From NCBI GenBank assembly GCA_018343915.1, contig JABRWF010000003.1:2542001-2606000 (forward strand): a DNA stretch of 64,000 nt, given 5' to 3'. The stretch is from Agroathelia rolfsii (taxonomy: Eukaryota; Basidiomycota; Agaricomycetes; Amylocorticiales; Amylocorticiaceae). Position 1 is the first letter of the stretch. Each line of letters starts with the position of its first letter. The notes under the pieces are model-generated. The model searched no databases. It was given only the letters and a program-made list of their open reading frames with translations, and was not told where the DNA came from. Position numbers and translations under genes: made by a program. Positions 22,995 through 33,919 of the stretch are shown here, piece by piece.

Positions 22995-25044
22995 TTATGC
23001 ACTTTCCGCCTGAACGGCGGCTTGAATGAGTGCAACAGCCTGAGTCGAACGTGGTTTGACGTCAATCTCGTAAGGCTCATAATGGCTATTCGGTCTACAT
23101 TTAACGAAGTCGATAAGGGTCATAAACGGGGGTTACATGCCTTACAAATCCTGATGTCAGGCGAAGCACAGGCTCGATTACAGTGCCATTTTTGACCTTC
23201 TTCTGGATGTTGAAAGCTGCTATGGACATAGCACAGACAACAAACACTGCCTCGTCAGCCAGAAGCCGACCGGGGCATTGTCTGCGATGATCATGAGCAA
23301 TCAATTTTACGGTCATGTAGAAATTTTTTACCTCCTTCCGAAGCCAAAAACCATTTCATGCGGATCTCTTTCAGGATTTTCACCAAGAAAACGTTCAGGC
23401 ATAAAGCGCTCAGGCTCTTTGTACAGGCGAGGATCATTCATCATAAAGCTTTCCCGCATAGTGAGCCACCGAATCTAAGTTATCATTAACTCGATGCTCA
23501 AGGCAGACGTACCGGATATTTGATAGAATAAGGGACCCCTTGGGTATAAAGTACCCTGCGTGTACGTCATCCCGAGTTGTCTTATGGGCAACGCCTTGTT
23601 GCATAGAATCAGTATTAACATCTGTTTCAAGAATATCGTCATCTACAAACCATTCGGCACAGGAGCGGTCCAACGGAATAACTCGCGAATCAACGCATCA
23701 ATGTAAGGTAGTTGTGGCCTATCTGAGATCAGCGGGAGTCGTTGACTCCCCACAACAGCATCAATTTCTTCTCTAGCTTTTTTGAATATGGCAGGATTGA
23801 GGGCCATTGCTAAGAAAAAGCCTTGAATAGTCGAGACGGTCTGCATATGTTGGTATGAATGTAGGTGCATCTTGGAGAAGAGTAGACATGTATACTCACC
23901 GTATCTGAACCAGCGGCATAGATTGTCATGGCTGCTAATTTAATGGCGCGCTCATCCTCCGGCGAAATGTTTCCTTCCGCGAGGAGGATTGAAGTAAAAG
24001 ACGGTACAGCAGTTCCTGCTGCCTGCAGATTACATATAAATGGCGTAAACGAACCATTTTGACACACTCTGTTGCTTTACTTACCATCTGTTCCTTGACA
24101 AGCTGAAAGGGAACATTTGCAAACTCATGTTTGTGGCCCGACCATTGCTTGGCCATTTCTCGGAAACGCGTACCAGGGAACCAGTCAGGCAGTTTTTCCA
24201 CTAATAAGGATGCTCTCAACATTCTGAAAGTCCTAGCACCCGGTATAACTTACGGCTAGGGAAAATATCTACCATCCATGGCAATGTGTGGAGACTTATA
24301 ATAAGAGAAAGCTCGTGGAGCACCCTCTCTGCATTAAATATGAAAGGATCATCTTGTTCTTTTGTAGTGTAGCCATATGAAATCTTGAGAACAATAGATC
24401 CTGCAAAACTGTGGACGGAAATAGGGTAGTGATCAACAGACACACGGTATGTAAACCCGGCACGTACTGTCTGATACGATTGGCGAGGTCTTCTGCTGAA
24501 GAATCTAACGATAAAATTCGTTGCAAAAATCTATGGCTTTCGTTTTCAATAATATTGTGTTGTTTGCTCAATGCCGCTTGAGTGCCAAATAACTTGCGCA
24601 TATATGCACGTTGTTGTCTGAAGAACGCTCCGGGGTGCGAAAATGATACAACGTCACTCCAGCCAGTCAGCCTTAGCATTGGTGTTATTTCTCTGTCGGA
24701 ATAGATGGCGCCTTTGGATTCCTGCATGTCAATTGCCACTTGAGCAGAGTTTACAATGATCATGTGTCGGTTAAGAATCGACAAGTGAACAATGTCCCCT
24801 GAGTTTGCGTCAACAGGAGTGTCAAATAGTCCTTCGAATATGGATTGGCTTTACCATATTTATGGGCCCATCTTGAATATGTGTTTTCTTCTACAGAAGA
24901 TGGCCTATGGAGTGCCTCGCTAATGAGAGAAATGATGGAAGGCCCCGGTGGCAAAGGAGGCCGTCCATTAAGTAACGAATTTCTGAGCAAATATGAGAAG
25001 ATTATAAGGCAAATTATCGCGAGCGCTACTTCTGAATCGAGCAT
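22995..25044 (-). CDS. Cytochrome P450 (third gene, unrelated to the tandem pair)
   Basis: Start ATG 25044 ('MLDSEVALAIICLIIFSYLL', membrane anchor), followed by the Pro-rich hinge 'RPPLPPGPS'. Landmarks are the I-helix 'IYAAGSDT', the K-helix ExxR in 'LIRELFRW', and the PERF-type motif 'ERFMPERFLGENPERDP'. The haem loop 'FGFGRRQCPGR' is interrupted by an intron after FGFGRR. The final intron begins with gc (23140) and ends at 23095. Used this way, the last exon 23094-22995 supplies the usual C-terminal 'YEIDVKPRS' strand; with a gt donor the frame would stop early. The sequence type resembles O-methylsterigmatocystin-oxidoreductase-like fungal P450s; the substrate is unknown. It is divergent from the amidohydrolase gene with a 600-bp spacer, so the two could be co-regulated. 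Confidence 0.88.
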
Positions 25045-25643
25045 AGTGGTGGTAGGGAATCAAGGTCCACCTAAATAGCCATCATGCTTATGCAAGCTCT
25101 GGATTTATATACCGCATACACAATTATGAATTCTTTACGTCTTGCCATCACTAGCTCGGTAAACACGCCCCTGAAAACATTAGGAGATGCGTCCCACGAT
25201 CCTTGCCTTGCAATCATTCCAATTTTTGGTGCAGTTAGTACGTCTGTACTATAGCCCAGGGTCCGGACGAAATTAATGCCATCCCTCAGCCTGCCAGTGA
25301 CACCTCAGGCTCTCCGAGTCTCACCCACCTGAATACATGGTATAATCGATCGCAATGGAGAATGCCATTAATGGGGTCTGAACCTGGTCTACGTCTGTTG
25401 TCTTTGATTGATTCTCCTTCCCTCAAGTTAGTGCTTACACACAGGCGGCTACTACGGGCGACATCCATAGTATTGTGTCATAACTGTGACAAAGACCCTG
25501 ACTAGTCACGATAGTCACAACCGTGTCTACCTTCCAAATGGGCGTGACAGTAATATGTTATCATCGACGCCTACGATTCTACTAGTGACTAGTAGTCCCA
25601 CAGCTTAGTACCTCCGGGTCTGACCTCAAGTAACAGCATCAAC
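25045..25643. promoter_or_regulatory. Divergent spacer between P450-3 and the amidohydrolase
   Basis: About 600 bp with no supported gene; it must hold both promoters. No obvious TATA box or repeated operator is seen. A cluster of short direct and inverted 'ctagt' units occurs around 25500-25610 ('gactagtcacgatagtcac', 'ctactagtgactagtag'). Confidence 0.35.
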
Positions 25644-26980
25644 TTGAACATGTCCTCTACGCGTCTCCTTGTCGATATTCATACGCATGTGTATCTTCCA
25701 CACTACGCAGCATTGTTGCGCTCGCGGACTAATATACCGCGTATTCTGACACGCACCAATAACGATGGCAAATCAGAGGAACGGCTTGTCATTTTAGAAA
25801 AGGAATCCAGCGGAGGTCGTCCTGTTGGCCCTCAAGTAAGTAATGAAATCCCGATATAACAGATCAAATCCATTTTTCTTCATAGTATTGGGATAGGGAC
25901 GAGAAGCTGCGCTTCATGGACAAGCACGGGATAGATATATCAGTTGTGAGGTACACGGGATCTCAAACAAGTTCTGCTTAATATTTATCACCAAGTCTTA
26001 TTACTCGGAAGATAGCACAGCCAATCCATGGCTTGACTTCTTGCCCGCATCCCAGGCCGCTCCACTAGCGACGGAGCTGAATAACGACCTGGAGATGTAC
26101 TGCTCCGAATCACCTTCCATCACTGCCTACGGAAAGTCTATGAAGAGGCTTTTTGGCCTTGGCCTCCTTCCACTCGTCCCTGATGTGACGACTAGCTCAT
26201 TGCTGGAGACCGTGAATCAGATCTCCGACTTACCTCACCTCAGAGGCATTATCATGGGAACCGCAGGTATTGGCAAAGGTCTCGACGATGACAGATTGGA
26301 TCCGGTCTGGCAAGCAATCGAGAAGGCTGGTCTGGTTATCTTCCTTCATCCGCATTACGGTGTTGATACCAAAGCATGGGGTGAGAAAGACAACGGTCAT
26401 GTTCTTTCCCTTGCATTAGGCTTTCCATTTGAAACTACTACTGTAAGCATATAGCTCCGCCAGGTCTTTTTGTTCTTGCGGATACTTATATTTTTGTGGA
26501 AAGGCTATCACACGTATGATCCTCTCGGGGGTTTTCGATCGCTTCCCTAATCTGCGCATCCTTCTTGCCCACTCCGGAGGGGCTCTACCTCAACTATCAT
26601 CTCGTCTGGCGTCATGTATAGACCATGATCCAGTTGTCGCCTCTCGTTTGAAACATGACGCGCGATTCTACCTGGGCAAGCTCTACTTCGATGCTGTGGC
26701 CTACGGCCCAGAAGAACTTGGGTTCGTCAGTGACGTCATTGCCCGCGCTGGAAGATACGACGCTACAGGCGCTACGGCCGTGAGCGATCGCAAAACTGGT
26801 AGCGAACACATGCTATGGGGAACTGATCATCCGTTTTTCCCGCCTTTGAAAGGAGAAAACAAATGGGGAAGTGTTGTGGAGAATCTTGAGGCGGTTAATT
26901 CCGTAGCAGGATGGGGTGAAGCTCAGAAAGACGGTGTTAGAGGTGGAAACGCGGTTAGGTTGTTCCAATTAAACGCGTAG
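25644..26980 (+). CDS. ACMSD-like amidohydrolase (amidohydrolase-2 family decarboxylase)
   Basis: Four exons (25644-25835, 25886-25950, 26016-26442, 26504-26980) give 386 residues. The fold is a metal-dependent TIM-barrel hydrolase/decarboxylase. The N-terminal metal pair is 'DIHTHVYLP' (HxH). Further ligands fit 'FLHPHYG', 'LLAHSGG' and the Asp of 'GTDHPFF'. This set matches 2-amino-3-carboxymuconate-6-semialdehyde decarboxylase (ACMSD) and relatives such as resorcylate or uracil-5-carboxylate decarboxylases. Length is slightly above the usual ~335 because of an inserted loop before the barrel. ATG 25650 is an alternative start. In the kynurenine pathway ACMSD diverts the precursor of quinolinate; a quinolinate-using enzyme lies 4 kb downstream. 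Substrate assignment within the family is not secure. Confidence 0.8.
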
Positions 26981-27039
26981 AATATATATATTTAAGCATA
27001 AATCAAGTGTCTACATGTTGTGTAAAGTATAATCGGCAC

Positions 27040-27310
27040 CTAGCTCATCATGTTAATGAGTAACAAGGGAGAGGGAGGAAAATTATGGGGCCGAAAAGAC
27101 GAAAACAATAGTTTTGAAAAGGCATTTGAGCCTGACACAATTTTTGCGAGTGCTTCGAGACTTTTGCGAATGCCTAGGATAAGTGGGATGGAGAAGCCAT
27201 CAGATGCTTTTATGATGTGATGTCGCTGACTATCATAGAGAGGGCAGTCAGCGATAATGTGGTCGCGCGTTTGGAAGGTGATGTTATCACATGGGCATAG
27301 TATTGACTCA
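27040..27310 (-). mobile_element. Non-LTR retrotransposon (LINE) remnant, C-terminal RNase H/zinc-knuckle end
   Basis: The minus-strand frame has the pattern 'CPC...TRDHIIADCP', then 'LILGIRKSLEALAKIVSGSNAFSK'. This is the conserved tail of fungal LINE (Tad-like) polyproteins after the RNase H domain: CxC, HxxxxC, then 'ILGTxxGxxALxxFxxxSGAF'. Only the last ~85 codons remain; no reverse-transcriptase motifs are nearby. It is truncated on its 5' side at the point of the poly(A)-tailed insertion. Confidence 0.65.
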
Positions 27311-27540
27311 GAGGGGATCACGTACTAGGCGCTGACACCACAACCCGCCGCACACACAACACCTACATGGCACAGCACCTACCACACCTAGCTATACCCC
27401 TCCCACTTTAGTCACCTACCGCTATTCTTCCCGCTCAGAGCCAGGGCTCTCCCCTGGACTCCGGTTTGCCTTAGTAGCATGATAGGAGTTAGAATAAATT
27501 AACCAAAAAAAAAAGAAGAAAAAAAAAGAGGGGATCACGT
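27311..27540 (+). mobile_element. SINE-like poly(A)-tailed insertion with 13-bp target-site duplication
   Basis: GAGGGGATCACGT occurs at 27311-27323 and again, perfectly, at 27528-27540 (14 bp if the preceding A is counted). The ~204 nt between them end in an A-rich tail (27504-27527, A10 GAAG A9 pattern). They contain no open frame and are C-rich at the 5' end. Direct repeat plus 3' poly(A) is the signature of target-primed reverse transcription, so this is a SINE or a short 5'-truncated LINE copy. I saw no clear tRNA-type A/B promoter boxes. Confidence 0.7.
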
Positions 27541-27612
27541 GCGGATTAGCGTCTACGTTCCAACACTATCATTGCTTAGCTTGACTGCGATCCGTTCCCC
27601 CAACTTTTCCAA

Positions 27613-30600
27613 ATGTCAGAATCGATTCGCTACTATGTTTACGACAGTGCCCAAATCAGCATGAACCAGCTCTTCTCTATCGGAGTGTCTCGCCACCAGC
27701 TTGTCAGTGACCTAAAGAATGCCATTGGGCTGAACTTGGCACAAGAGACAATACCCACCATGACTCTCTGGCGAGCTCAAAATGTCCCCATCGATAGCTG
27801 CCCGACCAAAGATTTCATTGATTGGATTCGTTGTTGGAAGGGCGCGGTGATTGATGAACTGGCGCCACACATGCGTATCTGTGACATTTTCCCTGACGGA
27901 TTACCCAGTGAATACGCCCACATAGTTGTAGCCTTATTTCCTTGCGAGTATGACTGTATTTTCTTTCACACAAATTCTAATACGATTGCTCCTTCTAGCC
28001 ACCGGCACCCTCAACTACTACGTTCTAGGAAATGATGGGTTGACCGAGGTTTTCTGCATAGAGGTCCGGAATTCCATTTCCGTTCGAGAATTGGCAGAGC
28101 AGATTCAGAAGGAGAAGAGATACCAGTTTTCATCGTCTCTGCTAAAACTTTGGCAGGTATCTATACCTATCGAGCCGGAATCAACTCAGGAACCAGGTGA
28201 GAGGGTTCTCAGTGCTATCAAAGCCACAGCCTCTATGCCCAAACTCCGACTCACTTATCGCTACGACCCACCGGATGATGAAATCCAGATATTCGTCAAG
28301 CTTCCAGGTAAATTTAGTCAATTGTCGCTTAACTATCTTTATTTGACGTGGCACCCTTTTTGCATGCATATACGGATTTAACTGATCATTCTAATGATAT
28401 GCGCCTTCAAGTCACCATCTCGCTCAACTATTGCGTCCTACATGATGGATCGGCCGAAGCTTTCAACATTGAAATCCACGCTCCCATATCTTTCAAAGAG
28501 CTGAAAAGCTACATTAAGGAGGATCGAGCATACAGCTTTGATTCATCTTTATTGAAGCTCTGGCTGCCTGTTATACCTATCAAAACAAGATCAATTCATG
28601 AATCGAACGAAAAGATCATGAGTACCATCGCAAAAAAGAGCTTCAACCCTCCTGGCAAATTCGCGATAGCCCACCACATGATGAGATCCATTTAATTGTC
28701 AAGCTTCCTAGTAAGCCCAGTCAACAATTGTCTGCTTCCCCTACATTTCTCTGATTCTATATTTGTTTCATTCTCTCTGCCACTCGACTAGCTTCGTATA
28801 AGTTTAATTATTACATACGAGGAACTGCTCCGATGCAAACTTTCGATGTGGAGGTACCTGCATCCGAAAATGTTGACTACCTTCGGAAAATTTTTTACCT
28901 GACATCTCTACTGCCTGATCTAAACAAGGAGGACCTTCAGCTCTAGTTACTCAAGACACCATTTTCTCTAGACGACAGTGATGGCTGGCAGGCACTGACA
29001 CTCGCCGATTGCCAGCGATTATCGACTCTTTCACCCTTTGAAAAGCTCTTTCGTGAAGCACCAGAAAAAGGAGCCCTTCATTTCGTCATAGGTTAGCTAT
29101 ATCTCTAAGGTATGTCCTTAATTTGTTTCTGATAACCTGCAAGTGCACCACCCCAAGGTATCTATATCTTGCTGGTTGCATCGAAATACTATTCACCAGG
29201 TCACAATGGTCGAGCTTGACCAACGCGACACCGTCCTCAACATCAAAAATCAGTTTGTGGCTGCCAGATCACTAGACACACCTGGTCGCTTACGAGCGCA
29301 TATTGCATCACCTCATATCGAGGAAGTCGCCGAAGAGCTCCACGCTACTTTGACCGGACCTATCTTATTAGACGAACAGAAGATATTTGATATTGTGATG
29401 ACTCTTCCCGTTCTCGGCGATTTCTGCATCATATTCTGTAAGTCCAACAACCTGTGAATAAAGACTTTTCCTAATCTTCCATAGGCGAACCTCCGCAATC
29501 CCTGAATCAGAATACTGTTTATGCCTCTAGGATGGAATACGTGGAACATGTTGACCCCAAAGCTCCTTCTGATCGCGGAAAACCCAGCAATTTCGTCCCG
29601 TTCCAGGAGAAGGAGGATAGAATCCTCTGCAATCGTCCCCCAGAGGCAGTCTACGACGTTCCTGTTGCACTCTTACATCCTATTTTTGGAAAATTCCTTG
29701 ATGAGTGCCAAACTGGCGCTATCACAGCCGAAGATCAATCCTTTGCGTCGCGATTATCGACCGAAATGTCCCAGTTCTTCGGGAAAGAGGCTGAACGACA
29801 GCATGCGCCGATACAACTCTTTGTTGATCATGGAATTTACGTTCGAGGGGGGGGGGGTAAAAGTTGGAAAGGAGAAATACTCCGTCGATGGCGAATTATC
29901 GGCGCGAAGTTACAATTACATGCTCGTTGAGATCAAAGACGAAGTTGGTAAAGGAGGGGGCAGCGAACCATATATTCAAGCATCCTTCTATTTCCTCGAA
30001 TCAACTAGACGTATCCTTCCGAACTTCCCAGACTCGGAGGCACTACCTTGTCTCATTCTTCTCATTTTTGGTAGGTCTGAACCGCCTCATAACCCCTCCC
30101 CCTTGTCAAAGCAATTGATTTCCTGCAGGACCATACATAAGTTTTGTAGGCGCAGCTTGGGCCCATCGCCCCATAACGCAACCTCTCTCAGGAGCTCTTG
30201 CATTGCATTATCACCATACAGACGTACGCCAACGGGATGCTGTCGCGCGACATTTAGCTGCACTTAGAGCCGCAGTGAATCGACTTGAAGACCATTATAA
30301 CAAATTGGTGCCCCAGCCCCCGCCGCTGAAGAATGGCCGACCCAACATGTTTCCATATCCTACCACTTTTGCGTCTAATGGGACAAAGCACAAATTTGGC
30401 TATGCCAAACAGTACAGTAGCGGAAGACTGCTATACTTCGGAAAGCTAGAAGCTTCAACAACAGAGCATATTTGTATCAAGTTCGTTCGCACGTATTCCA
30501 AGAACTTGCATAAAATTTGTTTGGACATGAAACACGCACCTAGGCTCAGGGGGATTGAAGAGATTCCAGGAGGGTGGACCATGGTTGTCATGGATGCGAT

Positions 30601-30973
30601 TGCCCCTACATACATACGCCTCTGCGATGCTCTGGAAGAGACTAAGGGGATCCCAATCGAAACAAAGCGCGCACTCTTCAAAGGGATAGAGAGTATGCTA
30701 TCTTCCATCCATTCCCGAGGCTACGTGCACGGTAATTTTCGGGACACGAACATTATGGTCAAAATATCCCCGGACAAGAGCAGGTATGAATTCATGATCA
30801 TTGATTTTGACTGGGCGGGGGAAATTAGCAAGGCTCAGTACCCTGCAAACGTGTATCGTGGATCAACTCTATGGAGGCCGGAGAACGCTAGGGATTATAA
30901 TTTCATCCAGGCCAACGATGACATGGAGATGCTTGGACACATGCAGGGTGTATACATCCCGGATGAAGATTAA
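27613..30973 (+). pseudogene. Decaying Crinkler (CRN)-type gene: five tandem ubiquitin-like headers plus protein-kinase-like domain
   Basis: The first half holds five consecutive copies of a ~95-residue header at about 27.61-27.93, 28.00-28.31, 28.39-28.70, 28.80-29.09 and 29.15-29.44 kb. Each has the pattern 'hNYYVLG..., (F/v)xhEh, sVxxLxxxIxxxK, LLKLWxVxIPI' of the Crinkler N-terminal (ubiquitin-like) domain. Introns separate most copies. After a ~230-residue linker comes a kinase-like domain (30.4-30.97 kb) with 'GGWTMVVMD', a catalytic loop 'YVHGNFRDTNIMV' (HGN instead of HRD) and 'IIDFDWAGE' (DFD for DFG). It lacks a long C-lobe. Breaks: an in-frame TAG at 28944-28946 at the Trp position of header 4, a frame change near 28655-28665 at the end of header 3, and a frame change at an 11-G run (29847-29857). 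Crinklers are effector-like proteins; in fungi they are proposed to act in conflict or interaction. This copy is probably not functional as it stands. Confidence 0.7.
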
Positions 30974-31134
30974 ACTTTATAGGAGGAATCTTGGACGTTT
31001 GAACACACACTGGCAAGGTTCAATACATAGATATTTATACCGAGTCTATTTTATTTTTATTTTAAAAAAAAGTACTTGCAATAAAATGGTACCCGACAAG
31101 AGAGAACTGCGGAAGCAGTTGTGTTATTAATTTA

Positions 31135-32337
<1,203 letters not shown>

Positions 32338-32610
32338 GTTATTGCTTAGTAAATGTGTTACTGACTCAGGTTGGGTAGATCGAGCCTGTGGATCTATTCC
32401 GCTTCGGCCAAGATAAGATTGCTTCAAAATCTTTCAAGATTAGATCATCGAGTGATCGGAAGCACCCACGGAACTATCTACGGACGGATCTTTTCACGTG
32501 TGCGGGGAAAATGGGTGGCTCTGGGCTGTGACGCCCTCAACTGCAACCCAATACCAAAGACCCCAGGACAAAAGCCGTTATATTTCACCGCTGCCAGACA
32601 TTAGTAAACC

Positions 32611-33831
32611 ATGTCCGTATCAATGTTGAGGCCATCTCTGGCTCTGCAGCAGAGAACGTTCCTTGCAAGATGCCCGACGTATTATGGCTCTGTCTCATTT
32701 CGACGTGGACTAATCAACAGCGCAAACACTTCCGGTAAAGGGTCCAGCCAGGCATTCCTTGAAAATCTAGAGTCACATCCGGGAATTACTTCCTTGTCGC
32801 TCAATCGTCCTGAAACAAAGAATGCAATCTCATTGGCTATGCTTTCGGTATGTATGTAGTCTTAAGCAGACCGTCGCATTGCGATTTTTAACCGTGACTA
32901 TGTCCATAGCAATTACACGAGTGCTTGGACTCGGTACAATTTGACAAGAGGTATTATTCATAGACCGCGATTTTGAATTGGGAGAAACAACGACGCTTAT
33001 GTTCTCGTAAGCGTACGAGTTCTTATCATACGCTCTTCCACTCCAGGATCCTTCTGTGCTGGAGCTGATCTTGCTGAGCGTCGCACCATGACCCAAGTTC
33101 AAGTCTCAAAGTTCCTGTCTGATCTCCGGGCTGCGCTACACAAGCTCGAAAATCTTCCCGTACCAACACTCGCAGCCATTGACGGTCCCGCTCTTGGTGG
33201 TGGCTTAGAACTTGGTCTGGCATGCGACCTTCGTATAGCTGGTGAGTGCATTCACATTCATGGTATAGAGATATATGTAACCTTATACTTATTTTAGGCA
33301 GCAGCGTGTCCAAGATTGGTCTCCCTGAGACTAAGCTGGGGATTATCCCTGGTGCGGGTGGCACACAGAGAGCAACTCGCCTGCTCGGATTATCAAAGGC
33401 GAAAGATCTCATTTTCACGGCCAGAATGATGAATGCACACGAAGCTCTGGACTTTGGTATGTACTCTAGCAAATAATTCGGACGCCTGCAACCGGAAGTT
33501 TACAATTTTGGCTGGTTACATCAGGGCTGGTTGACTATGTCGCCAACGAAGAAACAACAGCATTTGACCGAGCCGTGGAATTAGGGACGCAAATTGCTTC
33601 AAATGCACCGTTAGCACTGCGCGCAGCAAAACAGGCCATTTCCCGAGCGCCCGAACTTTCCTTGGAGCCAGGTCTGTCTAGTATATCGCTGTCATACTCA
33701 AACGCTGACATTTCAATCCAGGTCTCGATTTCGAACGTGCGTCTTATGAACCACTTCTCAAGAGTCAAGATCGCCTGGAGGCATTACAAGCATTTAAGGA
33801 GAAGAGGCCGCCTGTGTTCAAAGGCGAGTAA
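32611..33831 (+). CDS. Mitochondrial enoyl-CoA hydratase / methylglutaconyl-CoA hydratase-like (crotonase family)
   Basis: Six exons (32611-32847, 32910-32950, 33012-33241, 33298-33456, 33525-33671, 33722-33831) give 307 residues. The N-terminus is Arg/Ser-rich, consistent with mitochondrial import. Crotonase signatures are '[11 protein letters not shown]', the oxyanion-hole '[11 protein letters not shown]', '[21 protein letters not shown]' and the catalytic-glutamate region '[24 protein letters not shown]'. The '[10 protein letters not shown]' element is typical of AUH-type methylglutaconyl-CoA hydratases of leucine breakdown, though a general short-chain enoyl-CoA hydratase is possible. The downstream gene on the opposite strand ends only 88 bp away (convergent). 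Confidence 0.9.
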
Positions 33832-33919
33832 GCACTGGTAGATAAATATATAAAATAGTACAAGAGCAAATCCAAAGTGTAACAACTTCAATAAGCAAGA
33901 GCCTGTCATACTGAGCTTC

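Larger units (their letters stand above)
26981..27612. other. Retroelement debris between amidohydrolase and Crinkler-kinase gene
   Basis: No host gene. The stretch is filled by a LINE 3' remnant (27040-27310, minus) and a poly(A)-tailed insertion flanked by a 13-bp direct repeat (27311-27540), both listed separately. Confidence 0.6.

Noticed and set aside
29521..30267. 248-codon plus-strand frame as a separate gene
   Set aside because: Its start reads off-frame through the Crinkler-gene linker; only its middle part matches the true frame after the G run.
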